A stretch of 64,000 nt of DNA from Sceloporus undulatus (Eukaryota; Chordata; Lepidosauria; Squamata; Phrynosomatidae). The number at the start of each line of letters is the position of its first letter. Position 1 is the first letter of the stretch. The stretch covers positions 33,476,865 through 33,540,864 of the forward strand of contig NC_056522.1 in the NCBI RefSeq assembly GCF_019175285.1, given 5' to 3'. Shown in pieces: positions 34,122-46,623 of the stretch. The notes under the pieces were generated by a model. It saw only the letters and a list, made by a program, of their open reading frames with translations. It was not told the DNA's origin and searched no databases. The translations under genes and the position numbers were made by a program.

Positions 34122-35550
34122 AGTTAGGCACTTTTTATTCTGGTCCAATAACAATGAGTGCTTAGTAGTGTATGTTCCAAATACATAACTTGAAACGTAG
34201 AATTTCCCTTTCGTCCAAGTGAAAGGAAGATTTTTTGCAGGATATGTGACATTTGTGTATTGCTTATCCACCAATTCAGAGATCAAATGGGAATGTAACT
34301 ACCAATAATGTCAGCTGCTCTTAAAGAATTGGGGTTAAGAACCTGGCACTGTGAAATAACCAAGCTGTTGGCACAGTAATCTTAAGCTGATTTTTACTTC
34401 TAAGCTGTTCATTTTCTTTCCTGCTAAAGGGGAAGTGCAAGACCAAGCTGTGCCAAAGTGCTTGTCTTAATTAGGGCAGCCGTGAGCAGATGCTAATCTC
34501 CCACATAGAGCTTACTAATAACCACAGGATGTTTAAAAACAATCAGAAGCCTACAGTAATATTTTTAATCAGGGTACAAACCAATCTGTCTAAAATTTTA
34601 TTAAGCTTTTTTTTCCAAGCTCTATCAGCTTTGCAATATGTTACTATTCCCATTTTACAGATAGAAAAGTCAGTATCTGTTTTAGTTCATTAAACAGTAC
34701 CATCATACATATAACTTACTTTCAATTCAGTGGGCTTCACTTTCAGGAAATGAGACTGCCTTCTAAAGGGCTTTAATTTCTTAAGAGCCAATTCCAGGAC
34801 TCTGTGATGCCTTGGGAGGTTGTTTTTTTTCTGGAAAAGGCATTCAGGTTGCAATACTATGCATGCTAAGCTAGAGTTAAACAGACTGTCAGCCTGGCTT
34901 AAACATTTTTCCTTGCATATCTATAAACCATTCCATTAATATGCATGAAATAGGGGATAAATCTTCTAAAAGGGAATAAAATCAAATGGCTCTTCTTTGT
35001 GTAAGCTGTTTCTTAGCAACTAGATTAAGGTTACTAGGATACAAAAATGTGGTAGGTATTGGTGGGGTGAGGAAGGTTCCATTTTGGTAGAACATAAAAG
35101 GGAGTTTGCTACATGAATTGGTCACATCATCACCCCGATGCAAAGTGAAGATGAGTACCTAAATATCTCTATTGAAAGCTTTGGCTCAGAAGAAAGTGAT
35201 AAAACATGACTGCCCCCCTTTCTTGATTGCTGTTCCAAACCATGAGTGAATTCATACTGGCAGCTAGTGCATACTTCAATGCTATGTGATGTTTCAGTGA
35301 CATTCTCAACAGCAGGATGAGTCAGCTGTAACACTGTGTCAATTTGGAAGGTACTCTTTTCTACCAACAAAACATTTGCAACAAACTGCTGGGCAAAACT
35401 GGATAGGGCAGCAGTTCCTCTACCTGTCTCATTGGAGTATGTCTTCTTGCCCACCGGTTACTCATTTTTGTACTGTATGATTGTCCAGGAACAGAAGTTG
35501 CACTGTATTTATATCTACATCTATTATTAGCTGGGTAAAATGAATTTAGA

Positions 35551-35716
35551 TATAGAATTATAGAGCTGGAAAAGACCACAAGGGCCATCCAGTCCAATCC
35601 CCTGCCATGCAGGAAAACAAAATCAAAGCATCCTTGACAGATGGCTATCCAGCCTCTGTTTTAAGATCTCTAAGGAAGGAGACTCCAATACACTCCAAGG
35701 AAGAGTGTTCCACAGT
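35551..35716 (-). mobile_element. CR1 LINE 3' end
   Basis: TATAGAATTATAGAGCTGG, AAGGGCCATCCAGTCCAATC and AAGGAAGGAGACTCC in reverse orientation. Downstream of MRPS10. Confidence 0.8.
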
Positions 35717-37544
35717 CGGATAGCCCTGCAGTGGACTATACAAAAAAGGAAGCACCACAGGAGAATGGTGCTTATGTACCCTACACACATAATTGACATA
35801 GTAAGTAAGACAAACACAAAGGCAGTTCATACTTTACTATCTTCATGTTTATTGATACAAACTTTTTTCCCCATCAAAATAAGGTGATCCTGCAACATAA
35901 TTTATTACAGCAGAAAATATGTTCCTTAAATGTGTTTTCTCCCTTATATTCAATGTGAGCCTATTTTAAAGGTTGACCTCAAAATGTTTGCAATTTTTAA
36001 AAAGGAAACTTCTGTTAACTATGCTTATGGAGAAAGGAAGCAATCTGTAAGGAAGTTTCTCTGCTGAAATTGGCTACATACACACACTAAACCCAGGAGA
36101 CTCAAATGTCTGTTCATCCTGATAACCAAAGCACAATTGCTTGCTTACTACTTCCTTAGGATAAACTGGATGTGGCAAATTACCTTTATGTTTTGCTTTT
36201 GGGCTTCTAGAAGATTCTGGTTAGCAGCTACTGAAAGTAACGAAGGACTCAATGGACCTTTGTGCAATATAGTGAGGCAATTAAGCTTTCTTCTCATGTC
36301 TAAAATAAAAACAATATTGCCACTAAATAACTGCATAGCTTGCATTTAGGTGTAGTGCATAAGGTAAAAGGAACAGTCTGTCTACTTCGGGGTAGTGAAA
36401 GTGCACCCACTCAGACTTGGTCAAAAATGTTCATTTTTCTGCCTTGGGCAGAAAATTGGCCTCTGGATCCACCAAATCTATGTATTCCACTTTATACGCA
36501 AGAGAACATTTGCCGCCCTTTCAACATTTATATTTTCATAGATAAGAAGGGGTAATAATATCAGAACTTCCTCCTAGAGACATGAAAATGCCAACATAGG
36601 TTTGGAAGCCATTTTGAGGTTTCTACAGTATAAAATGAATGGGTTCAGGAAGAATGTTCATGTCCTCATACATGTGTGTACTATTCTTCTTTAATGCAAA
36701 AATTGCTAATATCCTTACTTTATTGATGTGCACCTTCCAAGTCATTTTTGACGTACAGAAAACCTATCATAGGGTTTTCTTGGCAAGGTTCTTCAGAGAG
36801 GATTTGCCATTGCCTTCCTCTGAAACTGAGGACCAGTGGAAAATTTGCCCTATCTCAAGTGAGAACGATTGTCTGCACAGCCATACTTACATATTGAGTG
36901 TAAGACTAATTCATTTGAACTGCTAAAATGTTACTAGTCTTGGATCTCTCTGTGCAGAGTAGTTGAAGGTTAGCCAATAACTTTTTTCATTGAAACATTA
37001 CATATTAATGCAGCAGTATTATGCAGCCTATATTGACCGAGAGCATAATGTAATCACTCCTAAACCACATGGCAGCTTTGTATATAAAGGCAGCTTTGCA
37101 TATCTGAAGTGTTACCTGAATTGTTCATATAACTACAGGGTGGAACAGACAGCCATGAATGGGTTGCTTGAAGCTGCCCCACCCAAGATGCCTTGGGGCT
37201 GTGGCAAGCACATGCCATGGCCCAAATCTGCTGGGAAAAAATCTGCTTCAATTTGGGCTGGGTTTAAGGCGTTTCCAAGTGTGTGGTGTCTAAACGCCAC
37301 TCCCCCAAGACGTCTTGAAGCCACCGCTGTTTGATGGAATGGGTGGATTCAAGACATCTTCTGGTCATGTGGCATCTAAATGCCACACCCTCCTCCAGAC
37401 CCATCCCCATGCTACCCCCAAAACGTCCATGAGGTCAGTCGACACTTTGGAGTGGCACTGGATGGCACAAGCACAGGGCAGCAAGACAGGGAAATCAAGG
37501 GTTGGTCTTTGTAAGTGGCATTTCCACTCAAGCAAGACAACTAT

Positions 37545-38000
37545 GGTCCAAAACACACTGCAGAAATAATCCAGTTTGAGATGTCTTTAACTGTCCTGGC
37601 TCAATGCTAAGGATCCTGAGACATGTAGGCCTGTTACAGACAGCCAAAATAAAGCTGCTTCGAGTCACAGTGGAGGCATGGTGTTTCAATGATGCATGCG
37701 TCCTAAGAGTCCAGAAGTTGCACCAAAGCCACGCTCCAGCCCTAAGGACTGGAGTGTGGCTTTGGTGTGGCTTCTGGACTCTTAGGACGCATGTATCATT
37801 GAAACACCATACCTCCACTGTGACTCGAAGCAGCTTTATTTTGGCTGTCTGTAACAGGCCGTAGTTTATTGTGGTGGCAGAGCTCTCCAACAGAGAAGGC
37901 TAACGGTCTAACAGAACTAGAGTTCTCAGAATTCCCTAGCATAAAGCCAAGGCAGTTAAAGTGGTGTCAAATTGGATTATTTCTGCAGTGTGTTTTGTAC
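37545..38000. mobile_element. Palindromic MITE (family B) split by another MITE
   Basis: The ends read CAAAACACACTGCAGAAATA and, at the right, the reverse complement (TTATTTCTGCAGTGTGTTTTG). The copy is interrupted at 37628-37860 by a family A MITE. Both arms contain the GGCTCA...CTAGG and GAGCTCTC cores seen in all copies of this family. Confidence 0.8.
37628..37860. mobile_element. Palindromic MITE (family A), near-perfect 233-bp inverted repeat
   Basis: GGCCTGTTACAGAC at the left and GTCTGTAACAGGCC at the right; the arms match almost throughout, around a centre near CTAAGGACTGGAG. It sits inside the family B MITE between GTA and GTA, a probable 3-base target duplication. No open frame, so non-autonomous. 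The superfamily is not assigned. Confidence 0.85.
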
Positions 38001-39039
38001 CTAAGTGTATGTTTCAGTAATAGAAAAATCAAAGTAGATCCAGATACAGCCTGTACAAAAAAAGACTCACCAGTGTTTTGTGCTGTTGTTTGGCATGCAC
38101 TGCCCCTAAGGAAGTGGGGTTGGGATGTAACCTTCTGACAGATCTGTGAAAAACTAAGCCTTGTGACAGTCTGATATGTGCTTTCCTGACCTACTACCAG
38201 CGTGCTTGGCCAAATTGCTAGACCTGAACACAATGCATCCTTTCAAATGGTCTGGCTTCATCATAAGGCAACTGTGAACCTTGGTCCATGAGTGGGAACA
38301 ATATCAATACTCTGTGTGCCTGTTCACGTGTATATATACTAAGAACATGAATTGAAGTCAGATGAATGTGCACTTTGCTTAAGGAAATAATTGAGTGAAA
38401 AAATGTTTTAAATACTCTCTCACCTCAAATAAGGCCTTGATGAAAGCTCTCCCAAAGGTCTGCATGCCATCTCCCACTGGCCTCAAAGGGTGACTATGTT
38501 ACCCTTCAGAAGATAACAATAGCATCATTCTTTCACTATTAAGTATCATTAGACAAATGAACTATTAACCAATTTAGCTAGTTTTAAAGCAGCAAGTTCT
38601 ATGCTTTAAGCTTACAAAGACTGTAAATAAAAGATGGTTGTGGAACAGAATTTTAACCACTGGACTAGAACTAAACAAATCTATTCTAACTGTATATTAT
38701 ACATCCAGGACAGGGATTAAGCAGCACCTCAGATTTTGTTGTATTGCAGCTTCCAGCATTTCTTACCACTGGCCTAAGGCTGCTACAAGCTGCTGTCAAC
38801 AACATCTGGAGGCCCATAATCCCCATCCCCCACTATACACAGTTCAAAAAAGCTCGCTTTCCAGAAAACATATGAAATTAAAATATTATCCACTGCAATG
38901 AATTAAAGACACCAAGGATCCAAACAAGTACCAGTGCAAAGTCTGGTGGTGGCCGTTTTTATCAAGACTAAATTAATTAACTGTTTAGCTTTCACTTAAC
39001 TGGAAGCCAGTTGCTTTCATACCTCAATTAATTGCTTTT

Positions 39040-40195
39040 CTTCGTTTTATTTTACTTTGCTTGCAGACTTTGGACCCAATGTAAGGACTGCTCACACTAA
39101 AAAGCCCCAACTGCACCAGACTGGTAAAAAAAAAGTTTTAATTCAGCCCTCAGCACAAAAGAATGCAGAATGTGTTAAAAATTAATTTACAGACTGTGAT
39201 CATCCTTGACATTAAACAGTGCTGTTTCTGAATTTTACAGTTTTATCTGTCATTTCAGCAAGCAACATAAGTTACACATTCCATTTTTAGTATTTTCCAG
39301 TGCAAAGTAAGAAAATGAAATTGAATGTTAACTATGTAATATACAGCAATGTATTAATTTAAAACAGTATGTACACTGTGAATATTAACATACCCTTTTG
39401 TAAGTAACATTGCCAGCTGTAATTATACAATTGGTCAAATGTTCAGCTATACACTCTAATACATTACTGTACAATTAGAAATTTAAACAGAAAGGTCAAG
39501 CTGTATTTTAAAATGAATTAAAACAAAGCCCATAAACTTTAGTTCATTTATAAAATTTCTTTTGTTCACAACTTAACATTCAGAGTTTGTTTTCTCCATT
39601 ACATTTTGTGTACTAGTTACATTTCCAGCCATCATACATAATAATTTATATTTTATTTTTAAGACACCGCTCAATATATAAATTCTCTAAGCGGTTAAGA
39701 GTTAATTATCCTTCCCAATATGAAGCATGTTGCTGCAATTACTATAACCAAACAGAAACAACAGTTCACAAGATTTAGAGGCTACAAATACATATTACTG
39801 AAACTTGAGATCTATACTAAAAAAGCTGCACACACTTCCAATTATTTACAATCTAAATATCAAATTAAAAGCTTGACCCATTTTTAATATATAGATAGAT
39901 ATATATTTTACAAAAAAAACTTTAGTGTGCAGGTATCAGTTTCCCAAACTCCAGACTTTGAAGAGGATATGTTTGGAAGTATCCAAGGAGTTACAGATCT
40001 TTAGGGTATGTTTTTAAATATATGGCTTTTACCAACTTGGTGCATAAGGGCTACTGGAAAAATATGAATGTCAGAGTTCTATTAGTTTTCTTTGCCCTCT
40101 ATAGTGCTTTACAGGCAGTTCTTAGTCCAGCCATTGCAAATGGTCTCAAGGTAAGGAGCAAGCATCCCTGTTACTGAATTAAAGAATAAGCCTCT
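39040..40195 (-). other. Probable 3' UTR of the RG/proline-rich gene
   Basis: AT-rich sequence with few recognisable repeats, unlike its surroundings. AATAAA on the - strand is found at 39652-39657 and 39046-39051 (TTTATT on the + strand), either of which could end the transcript. The limits are inferred. Confidence 0.45.
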
Positions 40196-40283
40196 TTAAT
40201 AGAATCTGCCACCTGGCGGCCCAGGCCATCTCTGGCCCCATCCAGGTGGCGGAGGGACAGGTGCACGGGGTCCATTGGGAAAG
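40196..40283 (-). CDS. RG/proline-rich gene, last coding exon
   Basis: The acceptor is tttatacag|CTTTCC. It encodes FPNGPRAPVPPPPGWGQRWP and GPPGGRFY, then TAA (plus-strand bases 40196-40198). Confidence 0.76.
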
Positions 40284-43200
40284 CTGTATAAAAGGACAAG
40301 ATTGTAATTGGTTTTCTCTTCCAAAAAGAGATACCTTTTGTAATATTACACTTAAAATACCACACTGTAATTTGGAATATGCTTCCACCACACATTTAAA
40401 AGGCTTCCAAGATGATAAAATATGCTAGCAAAACGATCTTAATGTTTTTAAAAGTCCACATGGATGGCTTTGACTTTGATACTTAATCTATCTTCAAAGG
40501 TTTTAAAGAATCTTATCTAAGAACATGTACGTGTGAAATACAATTAGCTTAAATAGGGAAAGTAAATATTCTTACCCTCCTGGAGGTGGAAAATGGGCTG
40601 GTGGCCATGGCAACATCCCTCTGGCTCTGGGGGGAAGAGGACTGCCCCTGAAGCCCATTAATCCTGGTGGTGGGTGTGGAGGAAGAGGGGGAAGAGGAAC
40701 TCCATATCTGCACAGAAAGATCCAGCTGATGGTTATTATTTAACTGTTAAACCAAATATTATCTCAAATAATAACACATCTGTCCTTCCTGCTTCAGAGA
40801 GATTTTTTTTTTGTACTTAGAACTGGGAGAAAATTTTCTACTGACATTTTAAAAATGCCTTGTGAATTCAAAGTCATTGATACTGGAGTGCGGCGTCTTA
40901 GGCTAATTGTACTAAATTTCTTATAAACATAACTTTTCCCACCTCTGACTTAGGACCAGGATAGAGTTCTTTAATATTCTAAAAATGACTTCTCAATTTA
41001 ATATTCATTGAAGCTAGACTCCTCATCTGTCAAACAACAAAGTTCAATCAATACTAATCCTGAAAAGAATACCTCTCAACCCTCCCCTCCTAGAAAAAAG
41101 TTTTTTAAAGTAGAGTACAGAACAATGTTCTCACAGAAAATTTAATTTAAAAGATCCTATTTTTGGCAGCTTCCAGAATTCCTGTCTTATTTCTCTCTCC
41201 TGGGGAGCACAAAAGCCTGAGATTTGCCTGGTCTAAACTATGGTTTAGCACAGTCTTCCCCAATCTGGTTCCCTCCAGATGTTCTGGATTCCAATTCCCA
41301 TCAGCCCCAGCAAACATTACCAATGGTCAGCAATGCTGGGTAGTCTATAACATGCAAAGTTGGGTTTAACGTGACATACAAACATGCCATCTTTTCACTT
41401 TTCTAGAAGATCACTATCTGGTCAGAATTTACCTGAGGCAAAATTACTACTCTAAAACTTTCCAACAGAGCACGCTTGACACTGAAAAACACCCAAGCAA
41501 ATTGGTTTGGTTTGTGTAATTTATACTTCCAGAAGGAAAAAAACAAAAATTGTCAAGTGCAGGGTTGTTTCTTCAATGGAAAATCCCCACAAAAGATTCA
41601 GCACTTCCCCTATTTCTGTGAAGTCATCAGCATCTGACCATCTTTGGTAACAAAACATTTTTCTTGCATTTATTTTTTTCAATGATCTTGGATTAAACAA
41701 TTCTCTCTTTCCATCTAAATATACTTCCAAATGACAACAAAACCTCCTTCTGAAGAAGTTGCATGAATAACCATTCAAATTAGAAACTAAGGCCTGTTAC
41801 AGACTGCCAAAATAAAGCTGCTTCAGGTCTCTTTGGAGGTATGCTATTTAAATGATACATGGGTCCTAAGAGTCCGGAAGCTGCACCAAAGCTGCACTCC
41901 AGTGCTTAGGAATGGAGTGTGGCATTGGCGCAACCTCTGGACTCTTAGGACCCATGCATCATTTAAATAGCAAACCTCCAAAGAGACCCGAAGCAGCTTC
42001 ATTTTGGCAGTCTGTAACAGGCCATAGTTACATTGTGTATCACAGTCTCAATTCTTTCTAGGTTCTTTTAAATTCTGCCAGCAGAAAATTCAAATACTGC
42101 AACTCATATAAATTGCCCAAGTGAAAAACATGGTTAGGTGAAGAAGCCCAGACCATGGCCATGGCTGAAACTACAGAGTCATCATTTAAAATATACATGT
42201 AAACATCCTCACTACTAACCGTGGGGGAGGAGGCAGAAAAGGCAGTCTCATCGTTCCTCTTATGGGTGGAGATGGTGGGAAAAGTGGTCCTCCTCGTCCT
42301 CCTCTTCGACCTCTTGAATCTGGATATGGGCGCATTCTTCCCATTCCACGTCTGCAATAAACCCCACATTTTCAAAATCCATTTAAAACTGAGCAGATCT
42401 AAAGGTTGTTAATAATATAGTTAAGTTTTAACAATACTGTATAGTTAAAATAGTTCCATGAAAAGCCGTATCAGGTATATCAGGAGTTTTCTTGGCAAGA
42501 TTTGTGCAGAGGAGGTTTGCCATCACCTTAAATAAATGTTTACTGAAACACATTGAACTGCTCCTTTTTTTGTGGTGTAGCTCTATTCTTTCCAAGTTAT
42601 TTCTGCCTCTGGTACCAACATTTGTCTTGAAGAAATAACGAACAGGGAAACATCTGCTAATTGAGATGTTCCTAGCTTAAAGAATATACAAAGTGGGGAA
42701 ATAAGAACTGAACTAGATGCAATAGCCAAAAGGACAGCATTTGAATGAAAACATTTGCTACCTCAAATATCTGTACATGCATGCTCTTGTAACACTGTAC
42801 TCCCTTAATATTTCATTTTTAATTATTAGATTCTCATTCTAATTTTTCAGGTCATTTTTTCTTAATATTTATGCATCACAAAAAGCCAGCAACTTCAATT
42901 CAGCTGTATATTACAGAAGGTTATTGTTTTTTATCTGGTTGTCCATTAATATTTGAATACAGTCCAGAACATCTTAAAGATGCCATCTCACTCCATTGTT
43001 ACATGTTAACCTAGCTATTTCTTACAGACTAGGAATGTGAAAACACAAGTATGTCCCGTTCCTTTCAAAAAGGAAAACAAACATGCATGTTCTTCCATTT
43101 CAGCATGCAAAACCAGACGAAGTGAATTTTAAAGGCAACTATAGGGTGAAACAGACCACCACGAAGGAGCAGCTTGAAATCGGCTGAGAAAGCCGGATTG

Positions 43201-44328
43201 GGGCTGTGGTAACCGCACACCGCTGCTCCAATCCACTTTTTTGCCAGTCCAACAAGAAGCTGCAAATAGCTGCTCCTTTTTGTGCTGGCAAAAAGCCAGC
43301 TTTTCTGCCCCACCACAGATGGAAGCTGGCTTGCCTCAGGAGTGCCGGAGGCCAACCCACATGTGGACAGCCAGGCGGCGTGAAGCCAGCTTTCTGGCAG
43401 CTTCAGACCATGCAGTGTCAAAATGCTGTGCTCTGAAGCCGCCTGGATGACAGCACAAAGGTGCAGTCTATTTAGCCCCTGTATTTATTAAGGCCTTGAC
43501 AGTTAGGAAGATTTCACTCTGAAATCAATGTACATGAAATTTAAAAACTAAAGTAACACACAGAACTACTGATTAAAAAAACATTAGTCTTAGACAAATA
43601 CACAATGTGTTACCAATTTATATGCCAAGAATTACCTTACAGGCCCAAAGCCATTCAGTGCTCTACCTCGCATCTTCCCTCTAGAATGTCCTCTGCCACC
43701 TCGGCCTATTCCCCGACCTCTTGGTCCCCTGAACATAAAAGAAAATATAAGATTGAGCCACTTTTATTTCCACAATCAATCATTATGGCACTTTTTGATA
43801 AAACTGCTTGGAAGAATTTGGTTTTCAAATTCTTGCCCTATGAAATACACTTGGGATATCCGCATTCAATGCTGGCTCAGGGCCAAAAGCAGGATTTGGG
43901 ATGAGCACCACGATCAGATCTTCTGATGTCATTTTATTTTTTTCCCTACTAAGTAGCCAGTGGAGAAACTGCAGTAGAAGAAAGAGGTTTAGCCTTCTGT
44001 CTCACATATATCCTGTTTCCCTGAGTGAAATCAGGTCTTCCCAAGGAGCTGCTATTAGCACCACTGCCCCCCCTCACAAAACAACCACAGGTGCTTACTG
44101 TGCCTGTAGGCATCTGTATCTAAAAATCTAACAAAATACTTCACAGAACCATTCCCAAAATTATTAAGGCCTGATTATGCACATAATTAAGATAAGGTTC
44201 TTTGTATCCTACAGTTACAACAGCAGTAACTTCAGAATTGTGTCTCACCTTTTCTTAGTTTCCATCACTTCTATATTTTCTGGAGCAGACTCAGTTTGAT
44301 TCATTCGGACTTCAGCTTCTTGTTCCAT
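40196..44328 (-). CDS. Unnamed RG/RGG- and proline-rich protein, 174 aa, five coding exons
   Basis: I do not recognise the family. On the - strand, exons 44328-44249, 43728-43636, 42351-42220, 40707-40576 and 40283-40196 join to 525 bases, 174 codons plus stop. Every coding intron interrupts a codon after its second base, and every junction has GT-AG ends. Residues 1-26 are polar and acidic, starting MEQEAEVRMNQTESAPENIE. Residues 27-80 are Arg/Gly-rich (GRGIGRGGRG, RRGGRGG). Residues 80-174 are proline-rich (LPPLPPHPPPG, VPPPPGWGQRWPGPPGG), ending FY. RG/RGG tracts commonly bind RNA and are methylated by PRMTs; the role here is inference. It has no Cys and no membrane segment. The gene starts head-to-head with UTP25 and ends tail-to-tail with MRPS10. 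A short ATG-first exon and compatible phases make it a likely real gene. Confidence 0.78.
40576..40707 (-). CDS. RG/proline-rich gene, proline-rich exon
   Basis: Acceptor tctgtgcag|ATATGG, donor GGAGG|gtaaga, 132 bases, the same length as the exon before it. It encodes YGVPLPPLPPHPPPGLMGFR and GSPLPPRARGMLPWPPAHFP. Confidence 0.78.
41791..42023. mobile_element. Palindromic MITE (family A), 233 bp
   Basis: Same ends (GGCCTGTTACAGAC / GTCTGTAACAGGCC) and same length as the copy at 37628. It lies in an intron of the RG/proline-rich gene. Confidence 0.83.
42220..42351 (-). CDS. RG/proline-rich gene, RGG-to-proline transition exon
   Basis: Acceptor tattgcag|ACGTGG, donor CCCACG|gttagt, 132 bases. 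It encodes RGMGRMRPYPDSRGRRGGRG followed by GPLFPPSPPIRGTMRLPFLP and PPP. Confidence 0.78.
43135..43475. mobile_element. MITE-like GC-rich element (family C)
   Basis: Begins GGGTGAAACAGACCACC and has GGGGCTGTGGTAACCGCACA, with mirrored pieces such as AAGCCAGCTTT. Related pieces near 19395-19515, 37138-37545 and 55740-55985 share the same vocabulary (GCGGCAACCGCACACC, GGCAGCTTCAG). Boundaries are uncertain. Confidence 0.45.
43636..43728 (-). CDS. RG/proline-rich gene, RG-rich exon
   Basis: Acceptor tgttcag|GGGACC, donor CTGTAAG|gtaatt. It encodes GPRGRGIGRGGRGHSRGKMR followed by GRALNGFGPV. A donor six bases earlier (CCT|gtaagg) exists, but it would put the next exon out of its RG/Pro frame. 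Confidence 0.78.
44249..44328 (-). CDS. RG/proline-rich gene, first coding exon
   Basis: The acceptor gcaatag stands directly before ATG. The exon encodes MEQEAEVRMN, QTESAPENIE and VMETKK, and the donor is AAAAG|gtgaga. It ends in phase 2. Confidence 0.75.
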
Positions 44329-45019
44329 CTATTGCAAATAAACAACAATAACGCCACATTTTTAAACTTGAGATTTATGGATTAGTTCCTCTGAAATCTA
44401 ATTCTATAAATTCCTTAGCACATTTTGTTATATCAACAAAACTGCCAACTGTAGCACTTTGGTGAAACACAAACATTTCAGACAATATAATATGCATGTC
44501 TGTTTTAAACTGTACACTGAAGTCAAATGCATGGCTGCCTATTAAACAGACATTCACAAAGCTGAATTGCCTATTAAGTACATTATGAAATTTTAAGCAA
44601 GGGATCTGAAGTACTGTATGTATATAAAAACAGCAAAAGAGGAAAACTTTTAACACATAAAATGAATATGTAAATATTCACTAGAGAAAGGAAAGGATGG
44701 GATTCTCAGTTTTTCTCTGTCCTGGTTATTAGAAGAAAAGAAGAAAGCTCTTCTCTCACATGGCATAAAATGCATTTAGAATCATGGAGCCATAAGAAAC
44801 TTGAAAGGTAATCAACTCTTACTGAATCTCTGAATTCTTATTGACTCTGGATGTCTGTTATTTCACCATCTGTAACAGTGGTCATGTAGCCTCAACTTGT
44901 AAACCATTAACAAAGGACAACCTGACCCCTTTCCACAGCTATCTGATCAATGGTCAACACTTCACAAAAAAGGACATTCTTCATAATGTCTGATCTGGCC
45001 ATGTGGTGCATATTTTTAT

Positions 45020-45180
45020 TCTGTAGCAATGGGTTTGAAAACTGCTCAGAAACTTCAGGTGGCCAGAAGAGATGCAGCCATATTGATAACTGGGGGCAGC
45101 TACAGAGACTATTCAGCTCCTTTGATGCAACAGCTCCACTGGCTGACAGTCTATTTCAGTGTGCTATTCAAAGTGTTGGT
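45020..45180 (+). mobile_element. L2-type LINE reverse-transcriptase fragment
   Basis: Encodes GLKTAQKLQVARRDAAILIT and SAPLMQQLHWLTVYFSVLFK, the same L2 ORF2 region as the 48070 piece but in the opposite orientation. It is followed by an (AAT)-rich stretch and a second repeat tail. Confidence 0.78.
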
Positions 45181-46110
45181 AATAATAAAAATAATAACAG
45201 CAACAATATTAATATTTATTTCTTATCCACCTCTTCCCATGGATTGAGGCTGGGACAACAACCAATTAACAGACACACCACATCAGTTAAAATTCCCATC
45301 AGTTTAAAAGGACAAATAAGCTAAACACATATTAAAACAAACCACATTTAAAATTCACAATTTAAAAACCATCTGGATAAACTTGCCAGAAGAGAAAGTT
45401 CAATTTATTTTATCAATAATTGTTTGTATGTTTTACTTAAATTTTGCTAAGTGCTTTTAATTTAATCTGCTTTTATCTTTGTAAGGCATCTTGAGCTCTA
45501 GACTCGGGGCAGAGGCGAAGTGGGATATAAATGAATAAATGAAATAACACTGTTACATCCAAATCTTTGTTCTTTTCTTTTCTTTTGTGAACTGAAACTT
45601 GATTCATATCCAACCCTCTGCAGTAGGGGAAAAGAATTCCAGTCTAGAGGGTAACATATAACCCTTTAACAATTTCTTCTTCAGGTAATTGATAAAATTC
45701 TCAGTCTTTCCACAGAGGAATTACCCTCATGGTCTTCAAGAGCAAAAATTTCCATTCTTACATAAGTGGCAAATGCTCAACAGGTATGGCTGTGCAGAAA
45801 CTGCAGAAATTCCTAGTGGCTGACTAAACCCTTATACAGTAGTATCTGGTCTTAACTCAGAGTTTACTGGAGATGGAAGCTTTATTATATGAGTGGGAAA
45901 ATCCATGTTCAATATCTGTCTCAAACAGCTGACTTAGAACATCTGATCCAGTTGTCTCAAGTTGAACTGAGACTGTGGGGTTTTTTTCTCACACAGCTGG
46001 GGGTAAGCAACCTGGGGCCCTATGGCATTATACATTTATAGAGCTATGATCCTTCTTTAAATGCCACAGCATTTAATGCTGGAATTTGCTGTTTAGGAAG
46101 AGGTACTTAG

Positions 46111-46332
46111 GCCCAGCATGGTGTAGCGGTTTGAACTCTAGAGACCAGGGATTGAATCTCTGCTGAGCCATAGAAATCCACTGGATGACCTTAAGGATGT
46201 CACCCTCTATCAGCCTCAGAAGAAGGCAAAGGCAACCCCCTCTGGACAAGATCTTGCCAAGGAAACTCCATGATAGGTTGACCTCAGGGTCTCCATAAAT
46301 TGGAAACAGCAAAAAGGCTCACAACAACAACA
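46111..46332 (+). mobile_element. tRNA-derived SINE (squamate type 2)
   Basis: GCCCAGCATGGTGTAGCGGT, GAGACCAGGGATTGAATCTC (B-box region), AGGCAAAGGCAACCCCCTCT and a (CAA)n tail. Further partial copies lie near 36748-36848, 42470-42530 and 48330-48400. Confidence 0.82.
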
Positions 46333-46623
46333 AATTTAGAATTCTCAACCAGCGCTCTAATGCCTCATGAAACTATACCAAACTACAAGCCCCAGCATCC
46401 ACAGGAGGGAGCCATGGCAGTTAAAATGGAATCATAGTGCTGTAACTGTTTTGTGTCAAAGGATCATAGCGAACTCTGCATCTTTTGGGCAGTAACTTCC
46501 GACTAGTGCTATACAGACTATGGTAATGGGAGTTGTAATCCAAAGCCTGTGGAGGGCACAGAATTGCCTACCTCTATATAGCAGGTAATTTAATTAACAT
46601 GTTTTGCAATGCTAACTCAGGTA

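Larger units (their letters stand above)
34122..39039. other. MRPS10 to RG/proline-rich gene spacer (tail-to-tail)
   Basis: No gene supported. It contains a CR1 end at 35551, a partial type 2 SINE near 36748, GC-rich MITE material near 37138-37545 and the nested MITEs at 37545-38000. An unexplained 110-codon open stretch without ATG lies on the - strand at 35122-35454. Confidence 0.55.

Noticed and set aside
37528-37890. Matching open frames on both strands
   Set aside because: The mirror-image products come from the near-perfect palindrome of a family A MITE.
42221-42412. 63-codon open frame on the + strand
   Set aside because: Antisense shadow of the RG/proline-rich exon at 42220-42351.
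43636-43642. Alternative donor CCT|gtaagg for the RG-rich exon
   Set aside because: It would place the next exon in a frame without the RG/Pro pattern and break the phase-2 rule shared by all other junctions.
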